In this document: in pieces, positions 55,442-63,763 of the stretch
How the letters are laid out: each line of letters starts with the position of its first letter
Numbering within the stretch: position 1 is the first letter of the stretch
Source of the DNA: Asaia bogorensis_B
GTDB lineage: Bacteria > Pseudomonadota > Alphaproteobacteria > Acetobacterales > Acetobacteraceae
Assembly: GCF_900465315.1 (NCBI RefSeq)
Contig: NZ_UBIX01000006.1
Reading direction: 5' to 3' (one strand)
Length of the DNA: 64,000 nt
Program-made: the position numbers and the translations under genes
Notes under the pieces: generated by a model
The model's input: only the letters and a program-made list of their open reading frames with translations
The model's database searches: none
What the model was told of the DNA's origin: nothing

Positions 55442-55993
55442 TCAGGCCGGGTAGGTTAGAAGCGAATGGAGGGGGGCGTCCAGCTTCTCACGGCCGCCCA
55501 GACCGTCAAGCTCGACCAGAACCGATGTGCCCACAACCTCGGCCCCGACATTCTTCAGCAGGCGGATCGAGGCGGCGAGCGTGCCACCCGTGGCGAGCAG
55601 ATCGTCCAGCACCACAACGCGCTGGCCGGGCTTGATCGCGTCTTCCTGGATATGCAGCTCGTCCTGGCCGTATTCCAGCCCGTATTTCAGCGAAATGGTC
55701 TTGCCCGGCAGCTTGCCCGGCTTGCGTAGCATGATGAAACCACAGCCAAGGCGCATGGCAACGGGCGCCGCCGTAAGGAAGCCGCGGCTTTCGATCCCGG
55801 CCAGCAGATCGGGCTGCCACGGTGCGATGGCGCGGGCCAGACGGGCTGTCGCGATCTGCCATGCATCGGCGTTACGGATCAGGGTGGAGATATCGTAAAA
55901 CAGGATACCGGGCTTGGGGAAATCCGGGATCTCGCGAATATACTTTTTGAGGTCGAGTTCGGGCTGATCGCCATGAATCGGTGTCTGGGTCAT
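55442..55993 (-). CDS. apt: Adenine phosphoribosyltransferase
   Basis: A 183-residue salvage enzyme that makes AMP from adenine and PRPP. IREIPDFPKPGILFYDISTLI opens it, LLAGIESRGFLTAAPVA binds the base, and the PRPP motif is VVVLDDLLATGGTLAASIRLL. Length and motifs are normal. It is 108 bases downstream of the nitroreductase start on the same strand. Confidence 0.95.
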   Translation of the reverse strand: MTQTPIHGDQPELDLKKYIREIPDFPKPGILFYDISTLIRNADAWQIATARLARAIAPWQPDLLAGIESRGFLTAAPVAMRLGCGFIMLRKPGKLPGKTISLKYGLEYGQDELHIQEDAIKPGQRVVVLDDLLATGGTLAASIRLLKNVGAEVVGTSVLVELDGLGGREKLDAPLHSLLTYPA

Positions 55994-56071
55994 GTTCCTG
56001 CTTCTCTTCCCTGCTTTACAAGATCATCAAAAGGCGCGGCATCTAGCCGGTTCGGGTCTCGAAAGTAAATG

Positions 56072-56443
56072 TCAGACTGCGCGCGCCGTGGCCTTTTCGA
56101 TGGCCTCAAGCAGGGCAGCCCGCCGGAAAGGCTTGGGCAGGATCACCGCGCCAGGCACCAGATCATCGCGGGCAGTATCATCGTCGAAATCTCCCGAGAT
56201 CAGGATAACGGGTAGTGCGGGCTGAGCCTTGCGCAGATGCAGGGATAGCGCATCGCCCCCCATGTCACCGGGCAGATTGAGATCGGTGATGATCAGGCCG
56301 GGGGCATCAGAGCCCGCAAGCGCAATGGCCTGCTGGGCTGAGCCAGCCCGCAGGATCGTCTTGCCAAGGGTGGAGAGGATCGTCTCGACGATCAGGGCGA
56401 CAGAATCGTCATCCTCGACAAGAAGGACAGGCGAATCGGACAT
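56072..56443 (-). CDS. Single-domain response regulator
   Basis: A 123-residue receiver domain without an output domain. The acidic pair is in VLLVEDDDSVALIV, the phosphorylated Asp54 in LIITDLNLPGDMGG, and the conserved Lys in VILPKPFRRAALLEAI. No histidine kinase is adjacent, so it may act through protein contacts or as a phosphate sink. It lies between apt and an MFS gene. Confidence 0.9.
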   Translation of the reverse strand: MSDSPVLLVEDDDSVALIVETILSTLGKTILRAGSAQQAIALAGSDAPGLIITDLNLPGDMGGDALSLHLRKAQPALPVILISGDFDDDTARDDLVPGAVILPKPFRRAALLEAIEKATARAV

Positions 56444-56473
56444 GCGTTAACTCTCCACCATTGGGCCAGACGA

Positions 56474-57778
56474 TCATTTTGCTGACGATACCGTCTTGTG
56501 GCCGTGGGGGCGCAATATGGCAAATACGCCCATCATCAACCCGGCAAAAAGCATGAGCGCGGCCATGGGCATCGGACTGTTGGCAGGCAGAAGGCCAATG
56601 GCCGTACTGGCGAGCGATCCCAGCGCATATTGCATGGTGCCGGCAAATGCCGAGGCGCTCCCGGCAAACTGCGACTGGTTACTGAGTGCGCCGACCATCG
56701 CATTGGGGCCGATAATGCCGGTCATGCCCAGCGTGATCATCATGCAGCCCACGATGGGAATGAGCATGACAGGGCGGATATGATGTGTCGGGCCGGGATA
56801 TTGCTCGGCCAGCATCACCACGACCAGCAACGCGATGGCCCCCAGAATCGAAATGACCAGCGCCCAGCCCAGCATGGCCGATGAACTGACACGCCCAACC
56901 AGAGCCCCGTTGATCTGAGACGACCCGATCATGCAGACCGCAAACAGGCCGAACAACATGCCATAATGGGCAGGCGTGAAACCGAAGATATGCTCGAACA
57001 CGGTCGGCGCGGCTGTGAGATAGGTAAAAGACAGGAAGCCGCAGAATCCCCAGACCAGGGCATTGGTGATGAAGCAGCGCTCGCGGGCGATGGAAAGATA
57101 GCGATGCAGCAGGGAGAGAGGGCGCAGTTCGCGGCGACTTTCAGGTGGCAGCGTCTCGGGAAAGGCGCGCAGCAGCAGCAGGACACAAAGGCCGCCATAG
57201 ACAGCCGAGACCCAGAAAATGGCCCGCCAGCTGATATAGTCGAGCGCGATGCCCCCCAGCATCGGGGCCAGAATGGGCACAATTCCCTGTATCAGAATGA
57301 GCTTCGACATGAGCTTTGCGGCCTCGTTTCCCGTGGAAACGTCCCGCACGCAGGCACTTGGAATCACGATACTGGCCGACGCGGCGATGGCCGCAATGAG
57401 CCGGAAGAAGCACATGGCGCTCATGGTGGTCGCCATGGCGCAGCCGACACTGCCCGCCGTATAGACGATCATGCCAAGCAGCATCGGGATGCGCCGTCCG
57501 AAGCGATCTGCCAGTGGCCCCATGCTGATCTGCCCGATGGCAAGTCCCACCATCCACGCTGAGAGCGTCATGCCAGCGCTTCCTGCGGGGGAATGCAGAG
57601 ACTTCTCGAGCGCGGGGAAAGCGGGCAGGTAGATATCGGTCGAGACCGGCCCCACCGCGGTCAGAAACCCGAGCAGCAGGGGAAGCCAGCTGGGCATGAC
57701 AACAGGCGGCTGAGTTGAGTCGGTCTGAAGCCCCGATGTTGGGGTAACAGAAAGAGAGATCCCGTCGGGAGAGGCCAT
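56474..57778 (-). CDS. Bcr/CflA-family multidrug efflux transporter (MFS)
   Basis: A 434-residue inner-membrane protein with 12 predicted helices. LGFLTAVGPVSTDIYLPAFPALEKSL is the hallmark first helix and loop of Bcr/CflA exporters; GPLADRFGRRIPMLLGM is the MFS motif A. It would export a drug or metabolite in exchange for protons. ATG 57778 is preceded by AGGAG; the frame extends to 57859 without better support. Confidence 0.92.
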   Translation of the reverse strand: MASPDGISLSVTPTSGLQTDSTQPPVVMPSWLPLLLGFLTAVGPVSTDIYLPAFPALEKSLHSPAGSAGMTLSAWMVGLAIGQISMGPLADRFGRRIPMLLGMIVYTAGSVGCAMATTMSAMCFFRLIAAIAASASIVIPSACVRDVSTGNEAAKLMSKLILIQGIVPILAPMLGGIALDYISWRAIFWVSAVYGGLCVLLLLRAFPETLPPESRRELRPLSLLHRYLSIARERCFITNALVWGFCGFLSFTYLTAAPTVFEHIFGFTPAHYGMLFGLFAVCMIGSSQINGALVGRVSSSAMLGWALVISILGAIALLVVVMLAEQYPGPTHHIRPVMLIPIVGCMMITLGMTGIIGPNAMVGALSNQSQFAGSASAFAGTMQYALGSLASTAIGLLPANSPMPMAALMLFAGLMMGVFAILRPHGHKTVSSAK

Positions 57779-58025
57779 GAGGCGCTCCTGCTGGATAAAG
57801 GACTGTGAGATAAGGACGAATGCCCCGTTTCGGCCGGGCGTCACGCTCATCAAGCGCAACAGGGAGAAGGCGGTTTTAAGAAGGCAGCTTTTTGGCCAGT
57901 CTCTGGCGATGAGGTGTCAGATATCGCAGCCCGGCCGTTTTTCAATGATTTTTTTGACCTGCCGCAAATATCACCCACGAGAACTCCCTCTCCGGAGTCA
58001 ATTTTGAGCGCGACGCAGGGGCATA

Positions 58026-58724
58026 TCACACAGGCTGGTCGGGGTCGGCCTTGTCTGCCAACAGGGCGAGCGCGCTGCCCTCTCGACGCGCTCTGGCGAG
58101 CAGGAACCAGGCGAGAAAGGATGATCCGGCAAAAAGCAGCAATCCGAGACCGATCTGAATATTCTGCCCAAGCTGCGCCCCGGCACCGATCAGGACGAAA
58201 ACCAGGTTCTGGGGGATGGCGCCCAGCAACGTGGCCCAGCCGAAAGCCGCCAGCGGTACACCATAGAGTCCAGCCGCCGCCGTAACCATGATGGCAGATC
58301 CCACGGGCAGGAGCCGCAAGGTCAGCACAGCTTGAAAAGGCGAGTGCGCCAGAACATGCCCGATAAGCTGCAGCCTCCCCCTGAATCGCGCCTGCCAGCG
58401 CTCACGCGTTTGGGGCGAGGCCAGACGGCGCATCCATATAAAGCCGAGCAGGGCACCCGTGAGCGAGGCAATGGTGGACAGGGCAAAGCCGATGACCGCG
58501 CCGAATACCAGCCCGGCCGCAAGACAAAGCGCCTGACGCGGCAGCCCGAACAGGCTGTAGGGGATACCGATCAGCAGAAACAGCACCGGCGCGGCGGGAT
58601 TGTTTTTCCAGCTTTCGATCAGGGTCAGCACGGAGCGTGTCACCTGAAATTCGCGTGCGATCACAAGCAGCCCCACCAGAACGATAATCGTAAGTGCGGG
58701 CTTCCAGAGATTTCTGGGCGGCAC
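58026..58724 (-). CDS. TVP38/TMEM64-family membrane protein
   Basis: A 232-residue protein of the DedA/VTT (SNARE-associated) superfamily with about five membrane helices. FLLIGIPYSLFGLPRQALCLAAGLVFGAVIGFALSTIASLTGALLGF is the conserved core, followed by LTLRLLPVGSAIMVTAAAGLYGVPLAAF with its conserved Arg. Relatives act in lipid handling and membrane homeostasis. It begins with GTG. No operon partner is visible. Confidence 0.86.
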   Translation of the reverse strand: MPPRNLWKPALTIIVLVGLLVIAREFQVTRSVLTLIESWKNNPAAPVLFLLIGIPYSLFGLPRQALCLAAGLVFGAVIGFALSTIASLTGALLGFIWMRRLASPQTRERWQARFRGRLQLIGHVLAHSPFQAVLTLRLLPVGSAIMVTAAAGLYGVPLAAFGWATLLGAIPQNLVFVLIGAGAQLGQNIQIGLGLLLFAGSSFLAWFLLARARREGSALALLADKADPDQPV

Positions 58725-58930
58725 GCGGTCGGCGGGGCGGAAAGCAGGCAGGGCAAGGCTCCATCGCAGGATATGCGGAGCGATTAGCAGCCCGTGAACG
58801 CTTTAGGAAGCACGCTATGATGCAGATGGGTAACAGTGCGTGACGATTCTGTCATGACTGCGCAATTGTCACGCGGCTTTCGTTGCTGTTGCTCAACGTA
58901 ACTGGTAGCCGGGAAGTAGGTTTCTGTCCG

Positions 58931-58945
58931 ATATCGTAACGATAT
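58931..58945. promoter_or_regulatory. Palindrome ATATCGT-A-ACGATAT before the TonB-dependent receptor gene
   Basis: Perfect 7-base arms around one base, 58 bases before the ATG of the receptor gene. It has the size of a dimeric repressor site. It does not look like a Fur box. Confidence 0.4.
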
Positions 58946-59002
58946 TGTTGATGTCGAGTAGAGCCAGTCCTTTTTGTCCAGTGCCGAGGGAAACGCCACT
59001 CT

Positions 59003-61453
59003 ATGTCGTCCAGTTTCACGCATCGTTGTCTTATGATGCTTCTTGCAGGCACAGCCCTTGCAGGCAGCGTCCAGGTATCGACCGCAGCGCCGACCCGTAA
59101 CAAGCACCATGCGTCCACACACCGGACGACAAAAGCCAGGCCCGTAGCAGCCTCGTCTGTTACAACGGCACCGGCCGCGGGTACTGTCGCCCCCGCCATG
59201 CGCCCGGCGCCTCAGCCTGTCATGGCCCGCTCGCAGCCTGAAGAAATTGCAGTCACCGGCCGTAGCAGCCGTAGCCGTCAGCCGGGTGCTGGCCTGCTGC
59301 GCGTCGAGACGGCCCCCAAGGCTGTCCAGACCATTACGCATGACTTCATCGCCAAGCTGGCGCCAAGCGTGAACCTGCAGCAGGTCATCGCCATGATGCC
59401 CGCCGCGAACGTCACCCAGGCCGATCCTTTCGGTCTCTATACGGGTCAGACCAACGTGCGCGGCTTCGACACCACGGAAATCGGCTGGCTGCTCGATGGG
59501 GCTCCGCTGAACGATATTGGTGGTGGCCAGTTTTACGCCAACGAAGTGCTCGAATCCGAAAACCTCGAGAGCGTCTCGATGCAGCCGGGCTCGGTCAATC
59601 TTGATACCCCGGTGCTGAGCGCTTCGGCTGGTATGACGACCATGACCATGAGCAATCCGACGCATCGCTTTGGCGGGGTGATGGATGTGTCTTTCGGCTC
59701 TTTCGACACGTTCCGTCAGTTCATCCGCCTGAACTCCGGTGATATCGGCAATAGCGGCGTACGCGCCATGTTTGCGTTCAGCCACACCAAGGGCAACACG
59801 TGGCGTGGTCCCGGCCAAGCCGAGAAGTACCATTACGATTTCAAGATGGTGAAGGACTTCCGCAACGGAAGCCATACCGGTCTGACCGTGGCCTATAACG
59901 ACCAGACCAACGATTTCTATCTGGCCCCGAATCTGAGCCAGTGGCGCACGACCGGTTATTCAACCAACTATGCCACGGATTATGCAGGTCCGAACGCAGC
60001 GGGTGCCAATTACTACAAGCTGCACGTTAACCCGTTCGAGAACGTGGTTGCAGCCCTGCCAACCCATATCGTCATCACGCCCAAACTGACGCTCGAGGAT
60101 TCACTGTATTTCTGGCACGGCATCGGCAACGGCACGGGTGCTTCGGTCATCAATGCCGCCAGCTATATGGGCAACCAGGCCGTCAAGCTTGATCTCGGTG
60201 GTGCCAAGAGCGTTCTGGCGCTGGCGCCGTCGAACCAGGAGCAGTTCCGCACCGGCAATACCATCTCGCTGCATTACAAGCCCGATCATCACCACGATAT
60301 CTCGCTGGGCTGGTGGTACGAGTACGCCAATCTCTACCAGTACTCGCCCTATGGCATCGTGAACCAGTCGACTGGTGAAGCGAACAACATCTGGGGCACC
60401 ACGGACGTCATCAAGACGACCACAGGCCAGCCTTTCCGCGCCCGTGACTTCCTGTCGCTCACGCAGGTCAACATGATCTTTATCGGCGACACGATGAAGT
60501 ACTTCAATGACCGCCTGAACATCCAGATCGGCTTCAAGGAAGCGATGGTCACCCGTCGCATGTACAACTACACGCCAGGCACGCAGTACAACCGCAACCT
60601 GCACACGCCTGAGCCGCTGCCGCAGATCGGCATCGCCTGGAACTTCAACAGGCAGCACCAGATCTATGTGTCGGGCAGCACCAACTTCAAGGCACCGTCC
60701 AACACCTCGCTGGTTGATTACTACAACACGGCAGGTGCGCAGACCCAGAAGGGTGGGGCATCCAAGCCGGAATACACCATTCAGGAAGAGCTGGGCTACC
60801 GCTATAACGGTGAACTGATCGTCGGCTCGATCTCGTTCTTCAACTATAACCTGACCAACCGTCAGCAGACCCTCAACTACTATGATGGCGCGTCAGGCGC
60901 GAGCTACAGCCAGACCGTCAACGCTGGTGGCCAGACCACGCGTGGCGTCGATATCCAGATCGCCACACGCGCCTGGCACCATATCCGCCCCTATGCGACG
61001 TTCGAATATCTGCATTCGACGATCGACAACAACATTCGCGTAGGCCGTGACCTGCTGCCGACGGCTGGCAAGATTGCCATCCGTTCGCCGTCCAAGCAGG
61101 CCAAGTTCGGCCTCGATTATGACGATGGCAGCTTCTGGTTCTCGGGTCAGGTCATCTATGTCGGCAAGCAATATGCCAGCTTCATGAATGACAGTTCGGT
61201 TCCACAATACGTCACCAACCAGGTGGGCATCGGCTATCGCTTCAAGAACAAGGGTTTCATGAAGTCGCCACAGATCCAGCTGAACATGACCAACCTGACG
61301 GGCGCCAAGTTCCGCAACGGTGTGTATGGCTTCACTACCAACGCAAACCCGACCAAGGGTGTGTATGGCACCATGATCGCTTCTGGCGGGCAGCCGTCCT
61401 ACTACCTCAACCCGCCGTTCTCGGCGATGGTCACGCTCTCCACCGGGTTCTGA
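59003..61453 (+). CDS. TonB-dependent outer-membrane receptor
   Basis: An 816-residue receptor. A signal peptide (about 1-28) and a basic/Ala-rich segment precede EEIAVTGRSS (TonB-box-like position, about 85). The plug domain follows (about 100-230, with VRGFDTTEIGWLLDGAPLND), then a 22-strand barrel ending in AMVTLSTGF with the terminal Phe. The substrate is unknown; siderophores, vitamin B12 or sugars are all possible. The stop TGA is followed at once by the reverse stop of ybaK. Confidence 0.93.
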   Translation: MSSSFTHRCLMMLLAGTALAGSVQVSTAAPTRNKHHASTHRTTKARPVAASSVTTAPAAGTVAPAMRPAPQPVMARSQPEEIAVTGRSSRSRQPGAGLLRVETAPKAVQTITHDFIAKLAPSVNLQQVIAMMPAANVTQADPFGLYTGQTNVRGFDTTEIGWLLDGAPLNDIGGGQFYANEVLESENLESVSMQPGSVNLDTPVLSASAGMTTMTMSNPTHRFGGVMDVSFGSFDTFRQFIRLNSGDIGNSGVRAMFAFSHTKGNTWRGPGQAEKYHYDFKMVKDFRNGSHTGLTVAYNDQTNDFYLAPNLSQWRTTGYSTNYATDYAGPNAAGANYYKLHVNPFENVVAALPTHIVITPKLTLEDSLYFWHGIGNGTGASVINAASYMGNQAVKLDLGGAKSVLALAPSNQEQFRTGNTISLHYKPDHHHDISLGWWYEYANLYQYSPYGIVNQSTGEANNIWGTTDVIKTTTGQPFRARDFLSLTQVNMIFIGDTMKYFNDRLNIQIGFKEAMVTRRMYNYTPGTQYNRNLHTPEPLPQIGIAWNFNRQHQIYVSGSTNFKAPSNTSLVDYYNTAGAQTQKGGASKPEYTIQEELGYRYNGELIVGSISFFNYNLTNRQQTLNYYDGASGASYSQTVNAGGQTTRGVDIQIATRAWHHIRPYATFEYLHSTIDNNIRVGRDLLPTAGKIAIRSPSKQAKFGLDYDDGSFWFSGQVIYVGKQYASFMNDSSVPQYVTNQVGIGYRFKNKGFMKSPQIQLNMTNLTGAKFRNGVYGFTTNANPTKGVYGTMIASGGQPSYYLNPPFSAMVTLSTGF

Positions 61454-61939
61454 TCATTCTGCAAGGGCCGCTACCGTCCAGCCAAAATGGCTGGCGGTCG
61501 GTTCCGGGGTGATCTCGCATTGCAGCCCCCTGCGGCCTGCATTTACGAAGATCGTTTCCTGCTCAAGCGCGTGTCGGTCCAGAAGGATCGGCACGCGTTT
61601 TTTTTGTCCGAAGGGGCTGATGCCGCCAGTCTTGTAGGCTGTCAGGCGCTCGGCATCGGGTGGGGCCATCATGGCGGCCGATTTGCCGCCCAGCGCCGCC
61701 GCAACAGCCTTGAGGTGGAGTTTATGATCCGAGCGGATAACCGCGCAGGCGGGTTTGTCCTTGTCCACCCAGACCATCAATGTCTTGAAAACGCGCTCCG
61801 GTGCGACACCGAGTGACTCTGCTGCCTGCAGACCCTTGCGACTGGCATCGGGGTCGTAGTCATGGCTGTGCAGCGTGTAGGCAATACCCTCTTTTTCCAG
61901 AAGGGCGAGGCCAGGGGTCTGGCCGGAGGCGGGTTTCAT
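61454..61939 (-). CDS. ybaK: Cys-tRNA(Pro)/Cys-tRNA(Cys) deacylase
   Basis: A 161-residue YbaK: TPGLALLEKEGIAYTLHSHDYD, VAPERVFKTLMVWVDKD with the catalytic Lys, AVIRSDHKLHLKAVAAALGGKSAAMM, TGYKTGGISPFG-like AYKTGGISPFGQKKRVP, and FVNAGRRGLQCEITP. It removes Cys from mischarged tRNA-Pro. It is the second member of the superfamily in this window and matches E. coli YbaK more closely than the one at 31.4 kb. Confidence 0.92.
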   Translation of the reverse strand: MKPASGQTPGLALLEKEGIAYTLHSHDYDPDASRKGLQAAESLGVAPERVFKTLMVWVDKDKPACAVIRSDHKLHLKAVAAALGGKSAAMMAPPDAERLTAYKTGGISPFGQKKRVPILLDRHALEQETIFVNAGRRGLQCEITPEPTASHFGWTVAALAE

Positions 61940-62009
61940 CAGATCGTCTCCCGAAGGTGGGTGTCAGACGACCATCAGAAAACCGGACCCTCATTCTGTC
62001 AAACCGGTC

Positions 62010-62909
62010 TCAGCCCTGCTCCACCTCAACGGGTTGGGGCAGGGGCTTGCGGCGCAGGAATGCCAGCACGTTGCCAAGCAGGATCAGGACCAGCCCTGCC
62101 AGCATGGGAATGGACCAGTGAACCTGCTCGAAGAAGGCAGACATGCCCAGCGCAATGACGGGGGAGAGAATGGTGGCATAGGCGGCCTTGTCGGCACCGA
62201 TGCGACGAACCAGTTCGAGATAGAACAGAAAACCCGCCACCGAGCCAAAGAGGGCCAGATAGAGCAGGCCACCCAGCCAGCGTGCCGTAAGCGGGAAACC
62301 ATAACCATGCCCTGACAGCGGGATGATGACCGCCAGCAAGGTCGCGCCACAGATCATGCCCCAGAAGATGGTGTTGGTCAGACTGATGTCGAACCGGGCG
62401 AGGTGACGCGAGAGCATGTTGCCGCAGGAGAACAGGAAGGTGCCCAGAAGGGCAAAGCCCATGCCTGCAAGCATCAGATGCCAGTTCTCATGCGCCATGT
62501 CCCCTGCCAGAAGCAGGGCCACGCCACAGACACCCAGAATACCGCCAGCCAGTACGCGCAGATCGGGCGTTTTGCGAAAGAACAGCCAGAGATTGAGCGT
62601 ATTGAACAGGGTGGCCATGCTGAACACCACCGAGACGGTACCGCTCGGCAGATAGAGTTCCGAACTGTAGATGCCAAGGAAGTTGCAGGAGAACAGACAG
62701 ACGCCCATTCCTGCGATCCAGGGCCATGCCGGCCTGGGCGGGAGGCGCAGTTTGCCTGTCAACGCCAGTCCGCCCCCGATCAGGGTTGCTGACAGGACGA
62801 ATCGCCAGAAAATGGCCACATCGGCGGTCGTGCCACCAATCTGGAGATGAATGGCAAACCAGGTGAGCCCCCAGAGAACGACAACGGCAAAAAACAGGAA
62901 GGGGGCCAT
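62010..62909 (-). CDS. EamA/DMT-superfamily transporter
   Basis: A 299-residue protein with ten predicted helices in two EamA repeats. FFAVVVLWGLTWFAIHLQIG starts the first and FLFSCGNMLSRHLARFDISLTNTIFWGMICGA the second. YATILSPVIALGMSAFFEQVHWS is the conserved late helix. It would export or import a small metabolite; the substrate is unknown. It stands 70 bases upstream of ybaK on the same strand. Confidence 0.9.
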   Translation of the reverse strand: MAPFLFFAVVVLWGLTWFAIHLQIGGTTADVAIFWRFVLSATLIGGGLALTGKLRLPPRPAWPWIAGMGVCLFSCNFLGIYSSELYLPSGTVSVVFSMATLFNTLNLWLFFRKTPDLRVLAGGILGVCGVALLLAGDMAHENWHLMLAGMGFALLGTFLFSCGNMLSRHLARFDISLTNTIFWGMICGATLLAVIIPLSGHGYGFPLTARWLGGLLYLALFGSVAGFLFYLELVRRIGADKAAYATILSPVIALGMSAFFEQVHWSIPMLAGLVLILLGNVLAFLRRKPLPQPVEVEQG

Positions 62910-63134
62910 TCTGGATCTTTCTTGATTGGGGCGTCAGGGTTTGCTCACATTACGGGATCGGGGAATTAAAAAAAGACGGGTTTTGTCTGGAAACAGGGCG
63001 ATCGATGCGACTTTGTTCCGGATGCCGCGTTGAGAAGGCCGTGCTGCCCTGCGCAGGCATCCCGGCGGCGACATCAGGGTCGATCTTCCGGAGGGATGAC
63101 CGAGGGGCAGGGCCCAGCGAGAAGGAACAGCGTC

Positions 63135-63347
63135 ATGAGCTCATTCACGGATAAGGTCAGCGGCACCGTCAAGCAGGTGGTCGGCTCGATCAAGGAAGAA
63201 ACCGGCAAGCTGACCCATAACGAGAAGCTGGAGGCCGAAGGTGCGGCCCAGAATCTCGAAGGCAAGGCTGAAAAGACCAAGGGTGACGTCAAGAGTGCCG
63301 TCAATAACGGCATCGACAGCGTTAAGGACGGCTTCAACAAGCTCTGA
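63135..63347 (+). CDS. CsbD-family stress protein
   Basis: A 70-residue, Lys/Glu-rich, probably disordered protein of the CsbD type: SFTDKVSGTVKQVVGSIKEETGKLTHNEKLEAEGAAQNLEGKAEKTKGDVKSA. Such proteins accumulate in general stress; their biochemical role is not settled. GAAGGA lies eight bases before the ATG. It ends at a strong terminator. Confidence 0.9.
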   Translation: MSSFTDKVSGTVKQVVGSIKEETGKLTHNEKLEAEGAAQNLEGKAEKTKGDVKSAVNNGIDSVKDGFNKL

Positions 63348-63359
63348 GCCTCGCTCACG

Positions 63360-63391
63360 AAAACGCCCTGCAGCCTCTGCGGGGCGTTTTT
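63360..63391 (+). terminator. Strong intrinsic terminator after the CsbD gene
   Basis: Fourteen base pairs (one G-U) between 63360-63373 and 63377-63390 around a CCT loop, ending in a T-run. Confidence 0.88.
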
Positions 63392-63399
63392 GCGTTTTG

Positions 63400-63728
63400 C
63401 GCCTGTGTCGCTTGTCTCCCGCGCCATGAGCGCTGGTTCGATGATATAGCGATCAAGCAGGCAGTGGCGGCACTCCCCAATGGCGGAGCGGCTCACGATA
63501 ATCCGCTCTCTGCCTCCTCCCCTCCGCATTGTGAGACGGATGACCGGACGGGTTTGGCGGTGAGGATTGAGGCGGTTCGCGTTGGTGGTCATTTGAGTCC
63601 TGCGTTTCCTGTGGTGTGAGTTTTTTCGTTTTTTTTGGACTTTTTTGGTTTGGATTGGGGTGTGTGTGGGGAGAGGAATCGGGTGTGGCCCATGTATGGC
63701 GTGGGTTTTGGGGGATTTGAGGAAGTGT
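63400..63728. other. Non-coding G+T-rich tract upstream of the rRNA promoter
   Basis: No gene is accepted here. From about 63540 the plus strand is strongly G+T-biased, with T-runs of six to eight (63621-63646) and then five G-runs of three to five (63657-63714). It could serve as an upstream activating region. A GAGCGG/CCGCTC hairpin lies near 63490. Confidence 0.5.
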
Positions 63729-63757
63729 TTGACAACCCCCCCCGGTTTCCGTAAAAG
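63729..63757 (+). promoter_or_regulatory. rRNA-type promoter TTGACA-N17-TAAAAG
   Basis: TTGACA at 63729-63734 and TAAAAG at 63752-63757, separated by the optimal 17 bases. The spacer contains a run of eight C. The position before a long boxA-containing leader indicates an rRNA operon promoter. Confidence 0.6.
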
Positions 63758-63763
63758 CCCGTT

